From positions 2,170,001 to 2,234,000 of the forward strand of contig NZ_CP042344.1 in assembly GCF_007954405.1 (NCBI RefSeq): 64,000 nt of DNA. Reading direction: 5' to 3'. A program made the translations under genes and the position numbers. Below are positions 57,016-64,000 of the stretch, piece after piece. Under the pieces are notes generated by a model that saw only the letters and a program-made list of their open reading frames with translations, made no database searches and was not told the DNA's origin. This DNA is from Comamonas flocculans. GTDB taxonomy: Bacteria; Pseudomonadota; Gammaproteobacteria; Burkholderiales; Burkholderiaceae_C. The stretch's first letter is position 1. Each line of letters opens with the position of its first letter.

Positions 57016-57810
57016 ATGGAAACACCACACAACCTGTTCAAGCAGGCGCTCAGTGAAAAGCGCCCCCAGATCGGCTACTGGCTCAACCTCAGGGACACCG
57101 TCGCGGGCGAGATCGCCGCGGGCGCCGGCTTCGACTGGCTGCTCGTCGATGGCGAGCACACCGCGCACGACCTGGGCAGCATCCTGCACCAGCTGCAGAC
57201 CATCGCCGCCTACCCCGGCGTGCAGGCGGTTGCGCGCATACCCATGGGCCAGGGGCCGCTGGCGCAGATGCTGATCAAGCAGTACCTGGACCTGGGCGTG
57301 AGCAACCTGCTCGTGCCCATGGTGGACACGCCCGAACAGGCGGCCGAGATCGTGCGTGCGGCGCGCTACCCCGGCGCCGGGGGCCTGGGCGGGGTGCGCG
57401 GCATGGCCGGCGGCCGGGCGGCGCGCTGGGGACGCTACCCGCGCTATATGCACGAGGCCAATGAGCGCATCTGCGTGCTGGTGCAGGCCGAGACGCGCAC
57501 TGCCATCGACAACCTGGAAGCCATCGCCGCGGTGGACGGCGTGGACGGCGTGTTCATCGGCCCGGCCGATTTGTCGGCCTCCATGGGCCACCGGGGCAAT
57601 CCGGCCCACCCGGAGATGCAGGCCTTGTTCGAAGATGCCACGCGGCGCATCGTCGCCACCGGCAAGGCCGCGGGCAGTCTGGCGGTGGACGAGGCCATGG
57701 CGCGCCGCTATCTGTCGTGGGGCGCGAGCTTCGTGGCTGTCGGGCTCGATACCGTGACCCTGGCGCGCGAGACCGCGCGCCTGGCCAAGACCTTCAAGGA
57801 CGCGCCATGA
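57016..57810 (+). CDS. hpaI: 4-hydroxy-2-oxoheptanedioate aldolase HpaI
   Basis: HpaI cleaves 4-hydroxy-2-oxoheptanedioate to pyruvate and succinic semialdehyde. The 264-residue product has the HpcH/HpaI class II aldolase motifs: GYWLNLRDTVAGEIAAGAGF-type start, LVDGEHTAHD, GLGGVRGMAGGRAARWG and VFIGPADLSASMG. Succinic semialdehyde is the substrate of the two flanking gabD genes. The stop overlaps the next gene by ATGA. Confidence 0.96.
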   Translation: METPHNLFKQALSEKRPQIGYWLNLRDTVAGEIAAGAGFDWLLVDGEHTAHDLGSILHQLQTIAAYPGVQAVARIPMGQGPLAQMLIKQYLDLGVSNLLVPMVDTPEQAAEIVRAARYPGAGGLGGVRGMAGGRAARWGRYPRYMHEANERICVLVQAETRTAIDNLEAIAAVDGVDGVFIGPADLSASMGHRGNPAHPEMQALFEDATRRIVATGKAAGSLAVDEAMARRYLSWGASFVAVGLDTVTLARETARLAKTFKDAP

Positions 57811-58592
57811 GCGCCGCGCACAACGACGGCGCTGCGCTGCGCGAGCGCGTGCATCCCGACGAATGGGCTGCGCGCGTGCAGCTGGCGGCGTGCTACCGCA
57901 TCTTCGCGATGCTCGGCTGGACCGAGCTGATCTACAACCACATCACGCTGCGCGTGCCCGACAGCGCCAGCGGCGGCGAGATGCAGTTCCTGATCAACCC
58001 CTTCGGCCTGCACTACAGCGAGGTGTGCGCGAGCAACCTGGTCAAGATCAACCTCGCGGGCGAGATCCTGGACGGCTCGCCCCATCCGATCAACCCGGCG
58101 GGCTATGTGCTGCACAGCTGCATCCACGCGGGCGTGCCGGGCGCGCACTGCGTGATGCACACCCACACCACGGCGGGCGTGGCGGTGGCTTCGCTTGCCA
58201 CCGGCCTGAGCCAGAGCAATTTCTACAGCGCCCAGCTGCACGGCATGGTGGCCTACCACGACTTCGAGGGCATCACCATCCGTGCCGACGAAGGCCCGCG
58301 CGTGGTCGCGAGCATAGGGCGGCGCAAGGCGGTGATCCTGCGCAACCACGGGCTGCTGGCCTGGGGCGAGACGCTGCCGCTGGCTTTTGCCGTGCTCTGG
58401 ACGCTGCAGCGCGCCTGCGACGTGCAACTGGCCACGCAGAGCATGGGCGCGCCGCTGCCCGTGCCCGAAGCGATTGCCGCGCAGTGCACGCGCGACTCCT
58501 TCCAGTTCGACCCCGCCATGAGCGCCGGCCAGGACGTGTTCGACGCCCTGGTGCGCTTGCTCGAGCGCGGCGACGACAGCTACAAACAATGA
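57807..58592 (+). CDS. Class II aldolase/adducin family protein
   Basis: The 261-residue product has the fold of fuculose-phosphate aldolase/adducin: NHITLRVP near residue 45, the zinc histidines in VMHTHTTAG and a third in ILRNHGLLAWG. It is most likely a metal-dependent aldolase or decarboxylase, and the substrate is unknown. It is coupled to hpaI by a 4-nt overlap but is not part of the known homoprotocatechuate pathway. The next gene follows after a dispersed element. Confidence 0.88.
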   Translation: MSAAHNDGAALRERVHPDEWAARVQLAACYRIFAMLGWTELIYNHITLRVPDSASGGEMQFLINPFGLHYSEVCASNLVKINLAGEILDGSPHPINPAGYVLHSCIHAGVPGAHCVMHTHTTAGVAVASLATGLSQSNFYSAQLHGMVAYHDFEGITIRADEGPRVVASIGRRKAVILRNHGLLAWGETLPLAFAVLWTLQRACDVQLATQSMGAPLPVPEAIAAQCTRDSFQFDPAMSAGQDVFDALVRLLERGDDSYKQ

Positions 58593-58640
58593 AGCTGCTT
58601 GCGCTTGCTGGACAAGCGTTTGAGCCATAAAACAGTCCAA
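58590..58640 (+). repeat. Dispersed element copy 8 (between the aldolase and TPP genes)
   Basis: The segment AAGCTGCTTGCGCTTGCTGG ... CAAGCGTTTGAGCCATAAAA is the clearest copy. CGCTTG (58602-58607) and CAAGCG (58613-58618) form a perfect stem with a CTGGA loop. Confidence 0.6.
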
Positions 58641-58650
58641 GGATTGCTGG

Positions 58651-60288
58651 ATGAAAATGAACGACACCATCGCCCGCCTGCTCAAGGACCTGGGCGTGGA
58701 GCAGATGTTTGGCGTGATCGGCGACGTGAACCTGTTCGTCGTCGACCGCTTCATGAAGGAGGGCGGGCGCTACACCAGCGCCACCACCGAATCGGCGGCG
58801 GTGCTGATGGCCTCGGGCTATGCCCAGGTGACGGGGCGCACCGGCGTGGCCACCGTGACCTGCGGGCCGGGCCTGGTCAATTCGCTCACGCCCATCGTCG
58901 AGGCGGTCAAGGGCCATGTGCCCATGGTGATCATCACCGGCGACAGCCTCGCCCGGTTCAAGTACCACCCGCAAAGCGCCTCGCACCGCGAGTTCGTGCT
59001 GGCCACGGGCGCGGCCTACGAGGCGCCGGCGCGCGTCGAGGACGTGGCGCGCGACCTGGCCTATGCCTTCCAGCGCGCCTGGGCCGAGCGCCGGCCCGTG
59101 GTCGTCAACTTCCCTTCCTACGACCTGCAATGGGAAGACGTGGGCGAATACCAGGCGCCGCGCGTGAGCTATCCCGAGCGCCACTGCGCCGAACTCGACA
59201 GCGAAGCGCTGGAGCTGGCCGTGGGCATCCTCGCGACGGCGCGCCGCCCCATCGTACTGGCCGGCTACGGCGTGGTCACCAGCGGCCAGGCCGAGGCGGT
59301 GGCGCGCCTGGCGCGGCGGCTGGACGCGCCGCTCATGACCACGCTGCGCGCCAAGGACCTGTTCCGCGGCGAGCCGGCCAACCTCGGGGTGCTGGGGATT
59401 TCCGGGCGCGAGGAGGTCACCGAAGCGGTGGCCTTGAGCGACTGCATCGTCTCTTTCGGCGCGAGCCTGCACATGTTCACTACCGCCAACGGCACGCTGC
59501 TGAACAAGAAGCGCCTGGTGATGGTGGTGTCCGAGCGTGGCGAAGTAGGCCGCACCATGGCGGCCGATGCCACCGTGCTCGGCGAGCCGGGTGCGGTGGC
59601 CGAGCGCATGCTCTACTGGATCGAGGAGGCGGAGATCGCACCCTCGCAGTTCGCTTCGGAAGAGGTGGTCACGGGCGCGGTGGCCGCGATCGCGCAGGCC
59701 TACGAGGCGCCGCTGGCCGAGCCGCTGGACGCGCCCGTCACCATTCAGGAGGCCTTGATCGCGATCGAGCATGCGGTCGAGCCCGAGCGCCTGCTGGTCA
59801 CGGACGGCGGGCGCTTCATGCGCCAGCCCTGGCAGCTCATGCGCGTGCGGCAGCCGCGCCACTTCATCGCCGGCAACCTGTTCGGCGCCATCGGCACCGG
59901 CATAGGCTATGCGATCGGCGCGGCGGTGGCCGAGCGCGGCATGCCGACGGTGGCGGTGGTGGGCGACGGCGGCTTCATGCTGGGCGGGCTGACGGAATTC
60001 CACACCGCCGTGCGCGAAAAGCTCGATTTCATCGTCGTACTGTGCAACGATGGCGGCTATGGCGCCGAATACCTGCATTTCACCGACCGCGACATGGACC
60101 CCTCGCTGGCGCTGTTCGACTGGCCCGAGTTTTCCGAGATCGCGCAGACCATGGGCGGCCAGAGTCTGGTGCTGCGCACGCGCGCCGACCTGCCCGCGGC
60201 GCAGCAGGCGATACGCGAGCGCCGCCGCGACCGGCCGCTGCTGATCGACCTCAAGCTCGACCCCCGAACCATGCCGCGCACCTTCTGA
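58651..60288 (+). CDS. Thiamine-diphosphate-dependent enzyme (acetolactate-synthase/decarboxylase-like)
   Basis: This is a TPP enzyme of the POX/benzoylformate decarboxylase/acetolactate synthase family. The 545-residue product has the N-terminal PYR domain with the catalytic Glu in TTESAAVLMASGYA, a central domain, and the C-terminal PP domain with the metal motif GDGGF ... NDGGYG. It could decarboxylate a 2-oxo acid such as an arylpyruvate, feeding the pathway, but the substrate is not determined. The ATG at 58651 has AAGGA 7 nt upstream; another ATG lies two codons on. Confidence 0.88.
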   Translation: MKMNDTIARLLKDLGVEQMFGVIGDVNLFVVDRFMKEGGRYTSATTESAAVLMASGYAQVTGRTGVATVTCGPGLVNSLTPIVEAVKGHVPMVIITGDSLARFKYHPQSASHREFVLATGAAYEAPARVEDVARDLAYAFQRAWAERRPVVVNFPSYDLQWEDVGEYQAPRVSYPERHCAELDSEALELAVGILATARRPIVLAGYGVVTSGQAEAVARLARRLDAPLMTTLRAKDLFRGEPANLGVLGISGREEVTEAVALSDCIVSFGASLHMFTTANGTLLNKKRLVMVVSERGEVGRTMAADATVLGEPGAVAERMLYWIEEAEIAPSQFASEEVVTGAVAAIAQAYEAPLAEPLDAPVTIQEALIAIEHAVEPERLLVTDGGRFMRQPWQLMRVRQPRHFIAGNLFGAIGTGIGYAIGAAVAERGMPTVAVVGDGGFMLGGLTEFHTAVREKLDFIVVLCNDGGYGAEYLHFTDRDMDPSLALFDWPEFSEIAQTMGGQSLVLRTRADLPAAQQAIRERRRDRPLLIDLKLDPRTMPRTF

Positions 60289-60294
60289 AGGGCC

Positions 60295-61302
60295 ATGTTG
60301 CGCAAGATCTGCATCTACGGAGCGGGCGCGGTCGGCGGCTGGCTGGGCGCGCGCCTGGCTGCCCAGCCCGGCCTGAGCGTCAGCGTGGTGGCGCGCGGCG
60401 CGCGCCTGCAGGCGTTGCGCGCCGAGGGCCTGCGCCTGGTCGAGACCGGTGCGCACGGCACGCCGCAGGAAAGCCGCCATGTGGTGCGGGCGAGCGACGA
60501 GCCCGCGCTGCTGGGCGTGCAGGACCTGGTGGTTGTCGTGGTCAAGGCGCCGGCGTTGGTCGAGGTCGCGGCGCACGTCGCCCCGCTGCTTGCGCCGCAC
60601 ACCGTGGTGCTCACCGCGATGAACGGCGTGCCATGGTGGTTTCTGCAGGGCTTTGGCGGACCGGTGGCAGGGCGGCGGCTGCAAAGCGTCGACCCGGACG
60701 GCGCGATCGAGCGCGGCATCCCGCTCGCCAGGGTACTGGGCTGCGTGGTGCACGCGAGCTGTTCGGTGCAGGCCGACGGCGTGGTGCGCCACCATTTTGG
60801 CAACGAGCTCATCCTCGGCGAGCCCTCGGGCGCGGACACTGAACGCGTGCGCGCCTTGCAGGCGCTGCTGCAGCAGGCGGGCCTGGCAGCCACGCGCTCG
60901 GCGAGCATCCAGAAGGACATCTGGTACAAGCTCTGGGGCAACATGACCATGAACCCGATCTGCGCGCTCACCGGCGCAAGCAGCTCGCCGGTACTCAGCG
61001 ACCCGCTGGTGCGCGACTTTGCCAGCCGCGTGATGCTGGAGGCGCGCGAGATCGGTCAGCGCATCGGCGTGCCCCTGAGCGAGTCGCCCGAGGACCGGCA
61101 CCGCGTCACCCAGGCGCTGGGCGACTTCAGCCCTTCCATGCTGCAGGACGTGCGCGCGGGCAAGGCGCTGGAAATCGACGCGCTGCTCGCCTCGGTGCGC
61201 GAGATCGGCCAGCTGCTGGGCCTGCAGACGCCGTTCACCGACGCCCTGCTGGGCCTGGCGCGGCTGCACGCGCGCCAGCTTGGCCTGTATCCGCCCGCCT
61301 GA
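60295..61302 (+). CDS. Ketopantoate reductase family protein (PanE/ApbA-like)
   Basis: This is an NADP-dependent 2-oxo-acid reductase. The 335-residue product begins with the nucleotide-binding KICIYGAGAVGGWLGARL and contains the family's Lys/Asn pair (VVKAPA, AMNGVPWWFLQGFGG) and the C-terminal helical domain with KDIWYKLWGNMTMNP. As the last gene of a catabolic operon it is unlikely to be the biosynthetic PanE and may reduce a pathway oxo acid; this is inferred. It starts 6 bp after the TPP gene. Confidence 0.87.
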   Translation: MLRKICIYGAGAVGGWLGARLAAQPGLSVSVVARGARLQALRAEGLRLVETGAHGTPQESRHVVRASDEPALLGVQDLVVVVVKAPALVEVAAHVAPLLAPHTVVLTAMNGVPWWFLQGFGGPVAGRRLQSVDPDGAIERGIPLARVLGCVVHASCSVQADGVVRHHFGNELILGEPSGADTERVRALQALLQQAGLAATRSASIQKDIWYKLWGNMTMNPICALTGASSSPVLSDPLVRDFASRVMLEAREIGQRIGVPLSESPEDRHRVTQALGDFSPSMLQDVRAGKALEIDALLASVREIGQLLGLQTPFTDALLGLARLHARQLGLYPPA

Positions 61303-61310
61303 GCCTCGGG

Positions 61311-61327
61311 GCCGGCCGCCGGCCGGC
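61311..61327. terminator. Hairpin between convergent operon end and gabD copy 2
   Basis: GCCGGCC-GCC-GGCCGGC is a perfect 7-bp stem that lies 8 bp after the last gene of the plus-strand operon and 18 bp beyond the gabD stop. It has no T tract, so termination is uncertain. Confidence 0.4.
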
Positions 61328-61345
61328 GCTGCCTGCGCGCAGGCG

Positions 61346-62818
61346 CTAGCGGCTCACGTCGGCAATGCACAGGTATTTCATCTCCAAGTACTCCTCTATC
61401 CCGTGCACCGAGCCCTCGCGCCCCAGGCCCGACTGCTTGACGCCGCCAAAGGGCACATGCTCGGTGGAGATGAGCCCGGTGTTGATGCCCACCATGCCGT
61501 ACTCCAGCTGCTCGCTCACGCGCGTGATGCGCCCCACGTCGCGCGCATAGAAATAGCTCGCCAGGCCGAACTCCGTGGCATTGGCCGCGGCAATCGCCTC
61601 CTGCTCCGTGTGAAAGCGAAACACTGGCGCCAGCGGCCCGAACGTCTCCTCACGCGCCACCAGCATCTTGTCCGACGCATCGGCAAGCACCGTCGGCTCG
61701 AAAAACTGCCCCCTGAGCCTCTTGCCCCCCGTGACAATGCGCGCGCCCTTCTTGAGCGCATCCTTCACATGCTTGTCCACCTTGGCCAGCGCCGCCGGCT
61801 CGATCAAGGGCCCCACACTCACCCCCTCCTCAAAGCCATTGCCCACCTTCATCGCCTTCACGCGCGCAGCCAGCTTCTTGACAAACACCTCATAGACACC
61901 GTCTTGCACATACAGCCGGTTGGCGCACACGCAAGTCTGACCCGCATTGCGGTACTTGCTCGCCAGCGCCCCCTCCACCGCCGAATCCAGATCGGCATCA
62001 TCGAACACGATGAAAGGCGCATTGCCCCCCAGCTCCAGCGAGAGCTTCTTGACCGTGGGGGCGCACTGCGCCATCAAAATGCGCCCCACCTCGGTGGAGC
62101 CGGTAAACGACAGATGGCGCACCACGGCACTCTCGCACAGCGCCTGGCCGATGGCCGGCGCATCCGTGCCCGTCACCACATTGACCACCCCTGCGGGGAA
62201 GCCCGCACGCTGGGCCAGCTCGGCCGCCGCCAGCGCCGTGAGCGGCGTGAGCTCGGCCGGCTTGATCACCACGGTGCAGCCTGCCGCCAGCGCCGGAGCC
62301 ACCTTGCGCGTGATCATCGCCAGCGGGAAATTCCACGGCGTGATCGCCGCGCACACCCCTATGGGCTGCTTGAGCACCAGATAGCGCTTGTTGGCATCGT
62401 AGGTGGCCAGCGTCTGGCCGCTCACACGCTTGGCCTCCTCGGCAAACCACTGCACGAAGCTGGCGCCATAGGCCACCTCGGCGCGTGCCTCGGCCAGGGG
62501 CTTGCCCTGCTCGGCCGTCATCAGGCGCGCCAGATCCTCCTGGTGCTGCATGAGCAGCTCATACCAGCGCATCAGGACGGCAAAGCGCTCCTTGGCGCTC
62601 TTGCTGCGCCAGGGGCCCCAGGCGGCGTTGGCCGCCTCGATGGCCGTGCGCGTCTCCCTGGCGCCCAGGTCGGCCACGTCGGCGAGCTTGTGGCCGCTGG
62701 CCGGGTCCAGCACGTCAAAGCGCTGGCGGCCCTTGAGCCAGCGGCCATTGATCAGACCGTCGGTGATGAGGAGGCTGGGGTCGGCCAGGTCGGCCAGGGG
62801 GGAGGTGCGTGTGTCCAT
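61346..62818 (-). CDS. gabD: NAD(P)-dependent succinate-semialdehyde dehydrogenase, copy 2
   Basis: The 490-residue product is the same enzyme as that encoded at 41770-43257 apart from the extreme ends (starts MDTRTSPLAD and ends EMKYLCIADVSR, against EIKYLCLADVQR). The catalytic Cys (GQTCVCANR) and Glu (LELGGNAPF) are identical. It would oxidise succinic semialdehyde from HpaI to succinate. The ATG at 62818 has GGAG 9 nt upstream. It diverges from the alcohol dehydrogenase and converges on the hpa operon. Identity at DNA level suggests recent duplication or gene conversion. Confidence 0.93.
   Translation of the reverse strand: MDTRTSPLADLADPSLLITDGLINGRWLKGRQRFDVLDPASGHKLADVADLGARETRTAIEAANAAWGPWRSKSAKERFAVLMRWYELLMQHQEDLARLMTAEQGKPLAEARAEVAYGASFVQWFAEEAKRVSGQTLATYDANKRYLVLKQPIGVCAAITPWNFPLAMITRKVAPALAAGCTVVIKPAELTPLTALAAAELAQRAGFPAGVVNVVTGTDAPAIGQALCESAVVRHLSFTGSTEVGRILMAQCAPTVKKLSLELGGNAPFIVFDDADLDSAVEGALASKYRNAGQTCVCANRLYVQDGVYEVFVKKLAARVKAMKVGNGFEEGVSVGPLIEPAALAKVDKHVKDALKKGARIVTGGKRLRGQFFEPTVLADASDKMLVAREETFGPLAPVFRFHTEQEAIAAANATEFGLASYFYARDVGRITRVSEQLEYGMVGINTGLISTEHVPFGGVKQSGLGREGSVHGIEEYLEMKYLCIADVSR
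61388..62779. repeat. Long direct repeat, right copy (gabD copy 2)
   Basis: Partner of 41812-43203. Recombination between the two copies would delete, or as a tandem amplify, the 19.6-kb segment that carries the receptor, the LysR gene and the whole hpa operon. Confidence 0.9.
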
Positions 62819-62976
62819 GTCTGAATCTCCTGCGCGTTCGCGAAGTGTCCTGTCGGTGTCTGCCGCATGCGCGACGGCGCGCGCATACTCGTGGACAACT
62901 GTAGTGCGTTGAGGGTGTTTGCGCAGCGGCTCGCGCGCCCGGCCCTGGCGCCATCGGCAGGAAAAGGAGACCAAAG

Positions 62977-64000
62977 ATGAAGATGCGTGCTGCGGTATTG
63001 CGGCAGATGGGCCTGCCCGCGCCCTATGCCCTGAGCCGCCCGGTGCAGGTTGAAGAAGTGCAGCTGGACGCGCCCGGCGCCGGCGAGGTGCTGCTCAAGA
63101 TCCGGGTGGCGGGCCTGTGCCACTCCGACCTCTCGGTCATCAACGGCGACCGGCCGCGCGTCATGCCGCTGGCGCTGGGGCACGAGTCTTCGGGCGAGGT
63201 GGTCGAAGTCGGAGCGGGTGTGAAGGACCTGCGCGTGGGCGACCACGTGGTGACCGTCTTCGTGCCCAGTTGCGGCGGCTGCGGGCCTTGCATGTCCGGG
63301 CGCCCGGCCCTGTGCGAGCCGGGTGCGCAGGCCAACACCCAAGGGCTGCTGCTGGGCGGCGGGCGGCGCCTGCACACGGAAGGCGGGGAGCTCAACCACC
63401 ATCTGGGCGTGTCCTGTTTTGCCGAATACGCCGTGGTTTCCAGCCGTTCCTGCGTCAAGGTGGCAGAGGGCCTGAGCCACCGTGAGGCGGCGCTGTTCGG
63501 CTGCGCGGTGCTGACCGGCGCCGGTGCGGTGATCCACCGGGCGCGTCTGAAGGCAGGCGACAGCATTGCCATCGTCGGACTGGGCGGCGTGGGCCTGAGC
63601 GCGCTGCTGGCGGCGGTGGTGGCGGGAGCGCGGCGCGTCGTCGCCGTCGAGCCGGACGAGCGCAAACGCACGCTAGCACTGTCTTTGGGTGCCACCCGCG
63701 CGATAGATCCGCGCGCCGTCAAGGACAAGGCGCAGCTGCTGGCGGCGGCCGAGGGCCCGGTGGACGTCGGCTACGACACCGCGGGCGTGCTCGCCGCCTT
63801 TGAATCGGCGCATGCGCTCACGCGCCGTGGCGGCATGACCATCACTTCGGGCCTGCCCCACCCCCAGACCACCTTTGCATTGCCGATTTCGCAGCTGGTC
63901 GGCGAAGAGCGCGAAATCCGCGGCAGCTATCTGGGCTCGGGCGTGCCGGCGGTGGACATCCCGCGCTATATCGACCTGTATCGCGCCGGGCGCCTGCCGG
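62977..64000 (+). CDS. Zinc-dependent alcohol dehydrogenase, 3' end outside window
   Basis: This is a medium-chain NAD(P)-dependent dehydrogenase. The visible 341 residues hold the catalytic-zinc motif GLCHSDLSVING and GHESSGEVVEVG (His of the catalytic site), a structural-zinc loop with clustered cysteines (SCGGCGPCMSG ... LCEPG) and the nucleotide-binding GLGGVGLSALLA. The frame runs open to the right edge. AAGGAGA lies 7 nt before ATG 62977; an ATG two codons on is also possible. It diverges from gabD copy 2. A role in oxidising an alcohol of the aromatic pathway is possible. Confidence 0.92.
   Translation, partial: MKMRAAVLRQMGLPAPYALSRPVQVEEVQLDAPGAGEVLLKIRVAGLCHSDLSVINGDRPRVMPLALGHESSGEVVEVGAGVKDLRVGDHVVTVFVPSCGGCGPCMSGRPALCEPGAQANTQGLLLGGGRRLHTEGGELNHHLGVSCFAEYAVVSSRSCVKVAEGLSHREAALFGCAVLTGAGAVIHRARLKAGDSIAIVGLGGVGLSALLAAVVAGARRVVAVEPDERKRTLALSLGATRAIDPRAVKDKAQLLAAAEGPVDVGYDTAGVLAAFESAHALTRRGGMTITSGLPHPQTTFALPISQLVGEEREIRGSYLGSGVPAVDIPRYIDLYRAGRLP

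Noticed and set aside
58273..61269. Open frame of 998 codons on the minus strand across the TPP and PanE-like genes
   Set aside because: It is antisense to two strong genes and contains only Arg/Ala/His-rich shadow sequence.
60295..61302. Assignment as the biosynthetic panE gene
   Set aside because: It is family-level similarity only; the place at the end of a catabolic operon argues against a pantothenate role.
41770..62818. Composite transposon bounded by the gabD copies
   Set aside because: The repeats are the coding regions themselves, with no transposase, no terminal inverted repeats and no target-site duplication seen.

Overview
The window is chromosomal DNA of about two-thirds G+C from a betaproteobacterium, most likely a member of the Comamonadaceae (Burkholderiales). 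The gene orders point there: rplM-rpsI, a coiled-coil membrane protein with bactofilin and erpA, anmK/M23 peptidase/tyrS, tlpA-accB-accC-prmA with a zinc-ribbon protein, ypjD-pilS-pilR-ampD divergent from ffh, and a Bug-type solute receptor. An alanine/lysine-rich histone-like protein fits the same group. The genus cannot be fixed from the sequence alone. No rRNA, tRNA, CRISPR array, transposase or phage gene was seen.

Positions 1-41760 are mainly housekeeping. They hold the 3' part of metE, L13/S9, bactofilin and erpA, cell-wall genes (anmK, an M23 peptidase, glmU, glmS, mpl, ampD), tyrS, the CbpA/CbpM chaperone pair, an Lrp/AsnC regulator divergent from glmS, and fatty-acid biosynthesis (accB, accC) followed by prmA. 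Then come a PfkB kinase, the histone-like gene, the PilS/PilR type IV pilus two-component system, ffh, a DSD1-like PLP enzyme, miaB, tRNA 2-selenouridine synthase, the Mrp/ApbC Fe-S carrier, folE and two transport-related genes. The oddest part is the accB-accC junction. There, three 109-bp tandem units, each beginning with a copy of the accC start, form a chain of overlapping 38-codon leader ORFs ending at accC.

Positions 41770-64000 form a catabolic island. A LysR regulator and a branched-chain-type ABC receptor are on the minus strand. A plus-strand operon of about 15 kb carries a flavoprotein hydroxylase, a small NAD(P)-binding protein, Liv-type permease/ATPase genes (LivM and LivG fused), and a complete homoprotocatechuate meta-cleavage set (hpaG1, hpaG2, hpaE, hpaD, hpaF, hpaH, hpaI). 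The operon ends with a class II aldolase, a TPP enzyme and a ketopantoate-reductase-like protein. HpaI yields pyruvate and succinic semialdehyde, and two almost identical succinate-semialdehyde dehydrogenase genes, in direct repeat exactly 19,576 bp apart, flank the operon. A zinc alcohol dehydrogenase runs off the right edge.

A short dispersed sequence of about 50-65 bp (AGCTGCTAGCGCTTG ... CAAGCG ... GCCAATTTT ... TTGAAAT type) recurs about eight times. It lies between genes, at gene ends, and apparently in frame inside glmU and anmK.
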